A stretch of DNA of 64,000 nt from Candidatus Tepidiaquacella proteinivora. Lineage in GTDB: Bacteria > Bacteroidota > Ignavibacteria > Tepidaquicellales > Tepidaquicellaceae. The stretch is from positions 1,931,501 to 1,995,500 of the forward strand of contig CP054675.1 of the NCBI GenBank assembly GCA_013348845.1. The letters are read 5' to 3'. The position numbers and the translations under genes were made by a program. Shown piece by piece: positions 41,717 through 50,633 of this stretch (positions are counted from its first letter, which is position 1; every line of letters begins with the position of its first letter). The notes beneath the pieces are model-generated. The model did no database searches. It was not told the DNA's origin and saw only the letters and a list, made by a program, of their open reading frames with translations.

Positions 41717-42190
41717 ATGCAAGATAATAAAAACGCTTTAGCAAAAGACATAGAAATTTTTGTAAATGAATATGGTAATGACCGTTCAGCATTATTACCT
41801 ATTTTACAATCAATACAAAAAAAATATTCTTATATTTCAAGTTTTGCTCAACAGGAAGTTGCTCGATTGTTAGACATACATCCTGTAGAGGTATTTGGTG
41901 TAATTTCATTTTATTCTTTTTTAAGTTCTGAACCAAAAGGGAAATATATAATAAGACTTTGCAAAACTATAATTTGTGATATTTCAGGGAGGGCGGAGGT
42001 TGAAAGAGCTATTGTAAAAGCAACAGGTACAAATTTCGGTGAAACTTCAAAAGATAAAATATTTACTCTTGAATATACTAATTGTCTTGGTATGTGTGAT
42101 ATGGGACCAGCGATGATGGTAAATGATAAAGTATATACAAAACTCACTCCGGAAAAAGTAATCGAGATTTTAACTAACCTAAACCGTTAA
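41717..42190 (+). CDS. Second NuoE/HoxE-like [2Fe-2S] protein
   Basis: The 157-residue protein has a NuoE fold with all four ligands: C82 and C87 (CKTIIC), C123 and C127 (CLGMC). It differs clearly from the operon's own NuoE-like subunit at 32365, so it is no recent copy. No NuoF partner lies next to it. It may be a substitute subunit or an electron carrier working with the receiver protein, with which it forms a two-gene unit (eight bases apart). A role with the hydrogenase is inferred only from being 2 kb away. Confidence 0.85.
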   Translation: MQDNKNALAKDIEIFVNEYGNDRSALLPILQSIQKKYSYISSFAQQEVARLLDIHPVEVFGVISFYSFLSSEPKGKYIIRLCKTIICDISGRAEVERAIVKATGTNFGETSKDKIFTLEYTNCLGMCDMGPAMMVNDKVYTKLTPEKVIEILTNLNR

Positions 42191-42251
42191 TAATTAACAT
42201 CTTCCAGTCTTTAAAAATTAAATTAATTCAAATAAATATTAATCTTAAAAA

Positions 42252-45200
42252 ATGAAAAAGTTATTTTTTGTTATTATTTTTATCTCATTTTATTATTCAT
42301 TGTTTGCTGGTGAACCGCCAAAAGGTATAACACTGTTTAAAGATGCTGATGGATATACTATAAAATTTAATATTCCTGATTATTATTTTAAAGATGTAAA
42401 TATTAATTCGGAAAGATTCACAGTACTCTCAATACCTGAATATGGAATTACTCCCGAAGTGGGTAAACCTCAATTACCCCAGATTAGTTTTTTCCTTTTA
42501 ATAGGAAAAGGTGAGTTATCTGTAAACTATAAGGTTATTTCTCAAAATACTACTACTGAGATATTATCTGCAAAAATTTTTCCTACACAAATGCCATGGG
42601 AGAAAAATAAGCCATACAAGGATAGGCCGTTTACAATTGATAGAGAATATTACAACAGTAAAGGAAATATAGATGAACCAATTGTAAAAATATCAGAACC
42701 ATTTATTATTGGTGGAGCAAAAGGTGTAATGATTACAATTTACCCATTTACTTATAATCCTTCAGAAGATAAATTAATAGTAACTAATACTGCGCAAGTT
42801 AAAATAAATCTCAAAGAAGCTGCGGAACTTGGATTTATTCCACAAGAAGCAATGGGAAAGTTTTTATCAAGTGTTTTCGTAAACTATGAGGCAATAAGAA
42901 CTACTGGTACAAATAATTATCTAATTATTACAGCTCCTGATTACGAAAGTGGATTAACTCCTTTAGTAAATCATAAACAGGGAATGGGTTTCAATGTTAC
43001 AGTAGTAAATACAAATGTCACAGGAACATCAAATACTGCAATTAAAAACTATATTCAAACCCTTTATAATAACATAAATACAAGACCTGAATTTATTCTT
43101 TTAGTTGGAGATGTTGATAAAATACCGGACTGGATAGGTGGTGGAGAAGGGACTCCACACACAGATTGGAATTATGCTCTTTTAGAAGGTGGTGACTTAT
43201 GGGTAGATGCATTTCTTGGTAGATTCCCAATTCAGAACCTAACACAATTGAGCAATATTATTAACAAAACCATTTATATGGAAACTAGTATTAATAATTT
43301 ATGGAAGAAAAATGTTTTTATGGCATCTACCGATAATCACTTGATTACTGAAGGTACTCATAATTATGTTATTGATACATTTTTTATTCCAAATAATTTT
43401 ACTGTTAATACAAAACTCTATTCTTACTATGGTGCTACAACAGCAATGGTTTCTGCTTCTCTTGACTCAAATAAAATTTTCGCAATTTATTCAGGACATG
43501 GTTCAGAGACATCTTGGGCTGATGGTCCACCATTTTCACAAGCAAATGTAAATGCTCTCAATAATACAATTTATCCTTTTGTTTATTCTTATGCTTGTGT
43601 TACTGGTTCTTTTCACATTTCTGGTGAATGCTTTGCTGAAACATGGATTAGAATACCTAAAGCAGGTGTAATTTTCTGGGGCTCTTCAGTAAATTCTTAC
43701 TGGGATGAAGATGATATTCTTGAGCGAAGAGTTGTAAAAGCATTATTTAATGATAATCTTAAAAGAAATGCAGAAAATTTCGTTAAAGGTAAAATTTATT
43801 TAGTCCAACATTACGGCTCGATAACTCCTACTATGCAAAGATATATGGAAATGTATAATTGTATGGGAGACCCTTCAATTTATCAATTATCTTATGGACC
43901 AGCAATATCACATAATCCCCTTCCAAATACTGAAAATCTCAATGGTCCTTATATAGTTAATTGTACTGTTTCTCCTGCTGGTAGCAATATTCTCTGGACA
44001 AAATTATTCTGGACGAGGACAAATACATACGATAGTTTAAATATGACAAACACAGGTGGAAATAATTGGACTGGAAATATACCAGGTAATGGACAACCCG
44101 CAGTTTATAAGTACTACTTATCAACTAAAGATTCAGCAGGTAGAGTTACAATGCTTCCAATTGGTGCTCCCACAAATTACTTCTCCTTTATTGCGGCTAC
44201 CGATACAATTAAACCTGTAATTACTCACACTCCATTAACAAATACCCCAAAGACCAGTTGGCCAGCAACAGTTACAGCAACAGTTACAGATAATATAGGT
44301 ATTGATTCAGTATGGGTACGCTGGTATAAGAACACTCCATCAAATGGAATAAAACACTTCAAACTAATAAATACAACAGGTAATACTTTTACTGCGTTAT
44401 TTAATTCAACTCAGGCAGAAGTTAATTTTAATGATTCAATATATTATAGGATATATGCACAGGACAATGGATCATTACATAAACGTGATTCAACTAATTT
44501 ATATTCGTTTAAGATAATAGCACAGGCAAATGCGATAGTAGGTACAGGGACAACCTCAGTGGGTTATCCGTTTTATACATTTTATATGGACTCAAGGACA
44601 GATATGTTATATTTAGCAAGTGAAATAACAGCAGGTGGTGGTGCACAAGGTATTATTAAGAAAATAGGATTCAATGTCATTTCAAATGCGACACAGGTTA
44701 TGAATGGCTTCAAGGTTAAAATGCAGACAACTACCGCAACTACAATATCAGGTTTCACAAATACTGGTTGGTGGGTTGTATATGATAGTAGTTATGTAGT
44801 ACCAGGTACAGGATGGCAATACATTGATTTACAGACTCCGTTCAATTGGGATGGTACAAGTAATCTTTTGATAGAAATATGTTATAATAATTCAAGTTAT
44901 ACATCAAACACGACGGTAAATGCGACAGCAGCAACAGGGAAAAATGTACACAATCATAGTGATTTATCTTCTGGCGATGGATGTATTGATATAACGACTC
45001 CCGGTTCCTCATATACTGCAAGACCAAATATATCACTAATCATTGATTTGGTTATAACGGGTCTTGAAAATAATATATCAGGAATACCGGATAAATATGA
45101 ATTATCACAGAACTATCCAAACCCATTCAATCCTGTAACGAAGATAAATTTTGGAATTCCAAAGCAAGGAATGGTTACCTTAAAGATATATGATATACTT

Positions 45201-45353
45201 GGAAGAGAAGTTGTAAGGTTGATAAATGAAGTTAAGCCAGCCGGATATTATACAATAGATTTTGATGGTTCGGGATTATCAAGCGGAGTATATTTCTATA
45301 AATTAGAAGTAAATGGATTTTCAGATGTAAAACGAATGGTATTAATAAAATAA
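42252..45353 (+). CDS. T9SS-secreted gingipain-type C25 peptidase 1
   Basis: The 1033-residue protein has a signal peptide (MKKLFFVIIFISFYYSLFAG) and a propeptide-like N-terminal region. The C25 catalytic domain holds the likely catalytic His 416 in YSGHGSETSW and Cys 449 in SYACVTGSF. After the peptidase come Ig-like and lectin-like beta domains, and a C-terminal type IX secretion tail (ELSQNYPNPFNPVTKI, DILGREV, GVYFYKLEVNGF). It should be exported and cell-surface bound or released. The 3' 1,170 bases are nearly identical to those of the next gene. Substrate preference cannot be read. The gap to the next gene is 83 bases, so the two may be co-transcribed. Confidence 0.9.
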   Translation: MKKLFFVIIFISFYYSLFAGEPPKGITLFKDADGYTIKFNIPDYYFKDVNINSERFTVLSIPEYGITPEVGKPQLPQISFFLLIGKGELSVNYKVISQNTTTEILSAKIFPTQMPWEKNKPYKDRPFTIDREYYNSKGNIDEPIVKISEPFIIGGAKGVMITIYPFTYNPSEDKLIVTNTAQVKINLKEAAELGFIPQEAMGKFLSSVFVNYEAIRTTGTNNYLIITAPDYESGLTPLVNHKQGMGFNVTVVNTNVTGTSNTAIKNYIQTLYNNINTRPEFILLVGDVDKIPDWIGGGEGTPHTDWNYALLEGGDLWVDAFLGRFPIQNLTQLSNIINKTIYMETSINNLWKKNVFMASTDNHLITEGTHNYVIDTFFIPNNFTVNTKLYSYYGATTAMVSASLDSNKIFAIYSGHGSETSWADGPPFSQANVNALNNTIYPFVYSYACVTGSFHISGECFAETWIRIPKAGVIFWGSSVNSYWDEDDILERRVVKALFNDNLKRNAENFVKGKIYLVQHYGSITPTMQRYMEMYNCMGDPSIYQLSYGPAISHNPLPNTENLNGPYIVNCTVSPAGSNILWTKLFWTRTNTYDSLNMTNTGGNNWTGNIPGNGQPAVYKYYLSTKDSAGRVTMLPIGAPTNYFSFIAATDTIKPVITHTPLTNTPKTSWPATVTATVTDNIGIDSVWVRWYKNTPSNGIKHFKLINTTGNTFTALFNSTQAEVNFNDSIYYRIYAQDNGSLHKRDSTNLYSFKIIAQANAIVGTGTTSVGYPFYTFYMDSRTDMLYLASEITAGGGAQGIIKKIGFNVISNATQVMNGFKVKMQTTTATTISGFTNTGWWVVYDSSYVVPGTGWQYIDLQTPFNWDGTSNLLIEICYNNSSYTSNTTVNATAATGKNVHNHSDLSSGDGCIDITTPGSSYTARPNISLIIDLVITGLENNISGIPDKYELSQNYPNPFNPVTKINFGIPKQGMVTLKIYDILGREVVRLINEVKPAGYYTIDFDGSGLSSGVYFYKLEVNGFSDVKRMVLIK
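44184..45353 (+). repeat. Direct repeat copy A (3' part of C25 peptidase 1)
   Basis: These 1,170 bases align without gaps, at an offset of 3,281 bases, with 47465-48634. In protein terms I counted about 30 differences in about 388 residues. It covers beta domains and the sorting tail, not the catalytic domain. Confidence 0.93.
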
Positions 45354-45436
45354 ATATGAAACTAATACATTTTGATATTGATATATAAATTTAATATACA
45401 TACATTAAAAAATATTTTAAAAATAAATACAAGAAA

Positions 45437-48400
45437 ATGAAAGTAACAAAACTTTTATTCTTTTTGCTGATTACATTATTTCTTAGTAGTTTTTGCTTTT
45501 CACAGATTACTGAGGGAATGTCAAATCGTGTGCTGGAAAATTCTGGCCAAAAAATAAGAATTGAATTCACTTTTAATGGTTATAGTCAAAAGGAAGTTAA
45601 AATTAATGGAGAGACATATTTAGCATTATCATCACCTGGATTTGCTTCTACAATGGTTAAGGGAGAACCGGAAATACCGATATACAGGAATAGTGTTGTA
45701 ATTCCTGATTTAGCAGCGATGAATTTTAAAATTCTTTCTGAAGAATCAGAAGTTATATCTATTAGTAAAATTATGCCTTCTAAAGGTCATTATACAAGAG
45801 ATATAGATCCGAACTCTATTCCATATACATTTGGTGAAGTTTATAACAAAGATGAATATTATCCCGGAGAAATTGTAATATTAAGTGACCCGTATATAGT
45901 TCGTGATTTGAGAGGTATGACTGTACAAATAAATCCCTTGCAATATAACCCAGTAAGAAATGAATTAAAAATTTATAAAAAATTAACTATAGAAATTTAT
46001 ACAGATCCAGGCAAACAAGTAGTTAATCCTTTTTATAGAACACGTGCATTAACAAAAGTATCAAATGAATTTGCACCAATATACAGGGAATTGTTTATTA
46101 ATTACGGGATTGGTGCAACACGTTTTGATTCAATACCTGAACCAGGGAGAATGTTAGTTGTATGTCCAAGTGCATATATGACAACAATACAGCCGTTTGT
46201 GCAATGGAAACAATCTCGGGGATTAACTGTTGTGGTAGCTGAATATCCAACTGCTACAGGTTCTGGTGCTGCAGCAATAAAAACTTATATCCAGAATATG
46301 TATAATTCTCAACAGTCAGTTACTTATATCGTATTAGTAGGTGATATTGCAGAAATGCCCACTTTGAATGGAGTATATGAATCTGCGCCTTCTGACCCAT
46401 GCTATGTAAAATTAGCAGGTAATGATGCTTATCCTGATGCATTTATTTCAAGAATTTCTTGCCAGAATGCTTCAAATATAAACTATGTAACACAAAAATT
46501 TATAAGATTCGAAAGAGATATTGATGCTGGTGCACCATGGTATAACAAAGCAGTAGGAGTAGCCGGTCCGGATGTTGGAGGGTCACCACCTTACGCTGAT
46601 TCTATTAGAATGAATTGGGTTAGAGATACTTTATTACTCGGCGGTTTTACTTGGGTTGATAAGGTTAATCATCCATTTCAGAATGCTCAGGATTTAATCA
46701 ATGTTTTAAATAATGGAAGATTTGTTTTAAATTATATAGGACATGGTTCAGGTACCTCATGGAGTAATACGGGATTCAATGTATCTAATGCTTATCAGCT
46801 TGCAAATGGTTGGAAAAATCCTTATCTGGTAGATGTTGCTTGTTTAAATGGTAATTTTACACTTAATGAATGTCTTGCAGAAGCTTTGCTAAGAGCGGGA
46901 GATACTTTAAATCCCAAAGGTGTTATTGCTGCTTATGCATCATCAACAAATGCAAGTTGGGTTCCACCTTGTGATATGCAACTTTATGCTATGCATCTTA
47001 TGGCAAGACAATATAGAAAGACAGCTGGTGCTATGTCGTTCTTTGGAGTAATGAAAGCAATGGACATGTGGGGCGGCAGTACAGGTGAAGGTTTGAAATT
47101 GATGGAACAATATAATTTATTTGGTGATTGCTCTATTCTGTTAACGAGGGGTGTTCCTCTTGGTCCTGCTATTTCTCATACTCCATTACAGAATACCGAA
47201 AACCTGAATGGTCCCTATGTTGTTAATTGTGTTATTACACCTTTAAATAATACTCCAATTGTTCCTTCAAAAACGAAATTATTCTGGTCAAGAAACAGTA
47301 CCACTGTTTATGATAGTGTTCTCTTAACAAATACATCTGGGAATAACTGGAGTGGTAATATTCCGGGGAATGGTATGTCTGCTGTTTATAGATATTATAT
47401 TGTAACTGCTGATACTACTGGTAAAGTATCAAAATTACCGGGAAATGCACCAACTAATGTATTTTCCTTTATTGCGGCTACTGATACAATTAATCCTGTA
47501 ATTACTCATACCCCATTAATGAATACCCCAAAGAATAATTGGCCAGTAGCGGTTACGGCAACGGTTACAGATAATATGGGTATTGATTCTGTCTGGGTAC
47601 GCTGGTATAAAAACACTCCATCAAATGGAATTAAACACTTCAAACTAATAAATACAACAGGTAATATTTTTACAGCGTTATTTAATTCAACGCAGGCAGA
47701 AGTTAATTTTAATGATTCAATATATTATAGAATATATGCACAGGACAATGGATCATTACACAAACGGGATTCAACGAATTTATATTCATTTAAGATAATA
47801 GCACAGGCTAATGCAATAGTAGGGACAGGGACTACTTCAGTGGGTTATCCATTTTATACATATTATATGGATTCAAGGACAGATATGTTATATTTAGCAA
47901 GTGAAATAATAGCGGGCGGTGGTGCTACTGGCCAGATAAGAAAGATTGGGTTCAATGTTATTTCAAATGCGACGCAAGTTATGAATGGATTTAAAGTTAA
48001 AATGCAGACTACTACTGCAACAACAATATCAGGTTTCACAAATACTGGTTGGTTGGTTGTATATGATAGTAGTTATGTAGTACCAGGGACAGGATGGCAA
48101 TATATTAATTTACAGACACCGTTCAATTGGGATGGTACGAGCAATCTTTTGATAGAGATATGTTTCAATAATTCAAGTTGGACATCAAACACAACGGTAA
48201 ATGCGACAACAGTGACAGGGAAGAATATACATAATCATAGTGATTTACCTTCTGGTGATGGATGTGTTGGGATAACAACGCCAGGTACATCATACACTGC
48301 GAGACCAAATATATCACTAATTATTGATTTGATGGTAACGGGTCTTGAAAATAATATAGCGGGTATTCCGGATAAATATGAATTATCTCAGAACTATCCG

Positions 48401-48634
48401 AACCCATTCAATCCAGTAACAAAGATAAATTTTGGAATTCCGAGACAAGGGATGGTTACCTTAAAGATATATGATATACTTGGGAGGGAAGTTATGAAGT
48501 TGATAAATGAAGTTAAGCCAGCCGGATATTATACAATAGATTTTGATGGTTCGGGTTTATCAAGTGGAGTATATTTCTACAAATTAGAGGTAAATGGATT
48601 TTCGGATGTAAAACGAATGGTGCTAATCAAGTAA
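45437..48634 (+). CDS. T9SS-secreted gingipain-type C25 peptidase 2
   Basis: The 1065-residue protein has a signal peptide (MKVTKLLFFLLITLFLSSFCFS) and an N-terminal prodomain. The C25 catalytic domain holds His 436 in YIGHGSGTSW and Cys 469 in DVACLNGNF, followed by beta domains and the same type IX secretion tail as the gene before. The catalytic part is only distantly similar to peptidase 1, while the C-terminal third is nearly identical, so the two genes differ in specificity but share anchoring and accessory modules. It is followed by a strong terminator. Confidence 0.9.
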   Translation: MKVTKLLFFLLITLFLSSFCFSQITEGMSNRVLENSGQKIRIEFTFNGYSQKEVKINGETYLALSSPGFASTMVKGEPEIPIYRNSVVIPDLAAMNFKILSEESEVISISKIMPSKGHYTRDIDPNSIPYTFGEVYNKDEYYPGEIVILSDPYIVRDLRGMTVQINPLQYNPVRNELKIYKKLTIEIYTDPGKQVVNPFYRTRALTKVSNEFAPIYRELFINYGIGATRFDSIPEPGRMLVVCPSAYMTTIQPFVQWKQSRGLTVVVAEYPTATGSGAAAIKTYIQNMYNSQQSVTYIVLVGDIAEMPTLNGVYESAPSDPCYVKLAGNDAYPDAFISRISCQNASNINYVTQKFIRFERDIDAGAPWYNKAVGVAGPDVGGSPPYADSIRMNWVRDTLLLGGFTWVDKVNHPFQNAQDLINVLNNGRFVLNYIGHGSGTSWSNTGFNVSNAYQLANGWKNPYLVDVACLNGNFTLNECLAEALLRAGDTLNPKGVIAAYASSTNASWVPPCDMQLYAMHLMARQYRKTAGAMSFFGVMKAMDMWGGSTGEGLKLMEQYNLFGDCSILLTRGVPLGPAISHTPLQNTENLNGPYVVNCVITPLNNTPIVPSKTKLFWSRNSTTVYDSVLLTNTSGNNWSGNIPGNGMSAVYRYYIVTADTTGKVSKLPGNAPTNVFSFIAATDTINPVITHTPLMNTPKNNWPVAVTATVTDNMGIDSVWVRWYKNTPSNGIKHFKLINTTGNIFTALFNSTQAEVNFNDSIYYRIYAQDNGSLHKRDSTNLYSFKIIAQANAIVGTGTTSVGYPFYTYYMDSRTDMLYLASEIIAGGGATGQIRKIGFNVISNATQVMNGFKVKMQTTTATTISGFTNTGWLVVYDSSYVVPGTGWQYINLQTPFNWDGTSNLLIEICFNNSSWTSNTTVNATTVTGKNIHNHSDLPSGDGCVGITTPGTSYTARPNISLIIDLMVTGLENNIAGIPDKYELSQNYPNPFNPVTKINFGIPRQGMVTLKIYDILGREVMKLINEVKPAGYYTIDFDGSGLSSGVYFYKLEVNGFSDVKRMVLIK
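47465..48634 (+). repeat. Direct repeat copy B (3' part of C25 peptidase 2)
   Basis: This copy matches 44184-45353 with no insertion or deletion. Similarity falls sharply upstream of TCCTTTATTGCGGC, where the shared block begins in both genes. Confidence 0.93.
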
Positions 48635-48653
48635 TTTTAATTATAAAAACAAG

Positions 48654-48685
48654 AAGCCCCTTTTTATCTATATAAAAAGGGGCTT
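48654..48685. terminator. Bidirectional hairpin terminator
   Basis: A 14-bp perfect stem (AAGCCCCTTTTTAT with ATAAAAAGGGGCTT, loop of four) lies between the convergent genes ending at 48634 and 48707. The T run on either side is modest. Confidence 0.85.
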
Positions 48686-48706
48686 TCTATTTTAATACTT
48701 TGAGTT

Positions 48707-50494
48707 TTATTTTTCTACAAACTCATTAATATTTCGTTTATATATTTTCCCTGATTCTGTGCCTGCAAATACAAAATCACCGCTTATCAAAAGTGATTTA
48801 ATTTTTAATTCAGATAATCCTTCGTTTGCTTCATACCATTCACCACCATTATCAGTAGAATAGTAAATACCGCCACCCCATGAACTTATAATAACTGTTT
48901 CATCTTTTGTAACAATTGAAGTTAGTTGTAAGTTTTTAATCCCATCGTTATAATCGTCCCATCCTTTACCATATAAATCAGCACGATAAAAACCACCGCC
49001 GAAGGTTATAGCGAATAAATAATCACTATTATATGCAAGACCAGGTATGTCATAAGACTTATCGAAAGATACTCTTGTAAAATCTGCTCCTTTATCTATT
49101 ACACAATATATATTACCATTAATGCCAGCATAGTAGTTATTATTATTGATTGCTATTGATTGAACTTTTCCTAAGGTTAAAGATTGATACTCAGATAATC
49201 GCCATGATCTGCCATCATCAATAGATGTATATAGACCATTACCTGTACCGGCAAAAAGATTGTTCCTATATTGTAAAATTGAATAAACATTCCTGTTCAT
49301 TAATCCGTTATTGATTGGTTTCCAGCTATTACCATTGTCAAATGATTTAAATACTCCACTATCAGTTGCAATATAAACGGTTCCAATTCCACAGGTAATA
49401 TTGTATATATTACCTACAGCTGATATAATTTTCCCTTCATATTCTTTTACTATTCCAGCATTGTTGTAAGAATACCAAACGTTTCCGTTATCTAATGAAG
49501 TAAAAACTCTACCTTGATTTGTAGCAGCATAAATAGTATTTCCGCTTGCTGCCATACAATTTATAGTTTGATTGCTTACTATTCCTGTACTTATATTTGT
49601 CCATTGATTTCCATTATCAACAGAGTAATATAATCCACCAAATGTTGCTGCAAATAAATAATTCCTATAAGCAAAAATTGAGATTACTCTATGACTTGTC
49701 AGCCCGTTGTTTACAGGTACCCAACTCGCTCCATAGTTTATAGAAAAGTAAATACCAGAGCCATCAGTAGCAGCGAAGATACTACTACCAATAACTGCTA
49801 TTGAATTAATTGTTGTATACTCCGGTAAACCATTACTTGCTTGAATCCAGTTTTTCCCGTTATCTCTTGTTACGTAAACACCATTATATTCTGTACCGGC
49901 TATTACATATTCACCGGTTACTGCAAGAGATTTTGCATTAATTGAATAACTTACTTTATACCAATTTTCACCTTTATCGTATGTATTGTAAATTCCATCG
50001 GATGTTGCCGCAAATAATATGGTATCTTTAAAAGCAAGTGCTCTAACATTCGAAATACCCATAATTTGAGCCCAATTATCTCCATTGTTGTGGGAAATAT
50101 ATAAATTTTCTCCTGCGGAAACATATATTTCATTATTATAAACAATAATATCATTTATCTTTTGATTAATTAAACCTGTATTTGCTGCCATCCAACTATC
50201 GCCATTATCAGAAGAGCGAAAAAGCCCTCTATCAACAGTACCAGCAAAAATGTTACTTCCACAAACAGCAAACTTATTTACATATAAATTTATTACTCCC
50301 AGATTTATTGAATTCCAGGTGCTACCATAGTTAACAGAGCGGAAAATCCCCATTGGGGTACCAACAAATATTAAATTGTCTTTTACACACAAAGAGTAAA
50401 TAATTGATACAGGTTTTCCTGCTTCTTTCCATTGAGAGTGAGATATATTAAATAAACATAAAATAATTAGAAAAATTAATAATCCTTTTTTCAT
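48707..50494 (-). CDS. Secreted BNR/YCF48-like beta-propeller protein without sorting tail
   Basis: From the ATG at 50494 the protein has 595 residues. It starts MKKGLLIFLIILCLFNISHSQ, a clear signal peptide. A start at 50533 would bury this signal behind 13 residues. Many blades repeat the pattern S-DNGxxW (RSSDNGDSWM, YSVDNGNQWT, KSFDNGNSWK). Unlike the other secreted propellers here it ends in KIYKRNINEFVEK with no type IX tail, so it may stay in the periplasm or use another route. No active-site residues are recognisable. Confidence 0.82.
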   Translation of the reverse strand: MKKGLLIFLIILCLFNISHSQWKEAGKPVSIIYSLCVKDNLIFVGTPMGIFRSVNYGSTWNSINLGVINLYVNKFAVCGSNIFAGTVDRGLFRSSDNGDSWMAANTGLINQKINDIIVYNNEIYVSAGENLYISHNNGDNWAQIMGISNVRALAFKDTILFAATSDGIYNTYDKGENWYKVSYSINAKSLAVTGEYVIAGTEYNGVYVTRDNGKNWIQASNGLPEYTTINSIAVIGSSIFAATDGSGIYFSINYGASWVPVNNGLTSHRVISIFAYRNYLFAATFGGLYYSVDNGNQWTNISTGIVSNQTINCMAASGNTIYAATNQGRVFTSLDNGNVWYSYNNAGIVKEYEGKIISAVGNIYNITCGIGTVYIATDSGVFKSFDNGNSWKPINNGLMNRNVYSILQYRNNLFAGTGNGLYTSIDDGRSWRLSEYQSLTLGKVQSIAINNNNYYAGINGNIYCVIDKGADFTRVSFDKSYDIPGLAYNSDYLFAITFGGGFYRADLYGKGWDDYNDGIKNLQLTSIVTKDETVIISSWGGGIYYSTDNGGEWYEANEGLSELKIKSLLISGDFVFAGTESGKIYKRNINEFVEK

Positions 50495-50633
50495 ATTAAT
50501 ATAATTTTTTATAAAGATAATTTTTTTTAACATTTATTTAAATTCATTTTATTTTTCAATAAAATAATATTTAAATAAATGTAATCCTCTTTTTAAAAAA
50601 ATTTTTCTATAGATACTTTTGTAACGCTAAATG

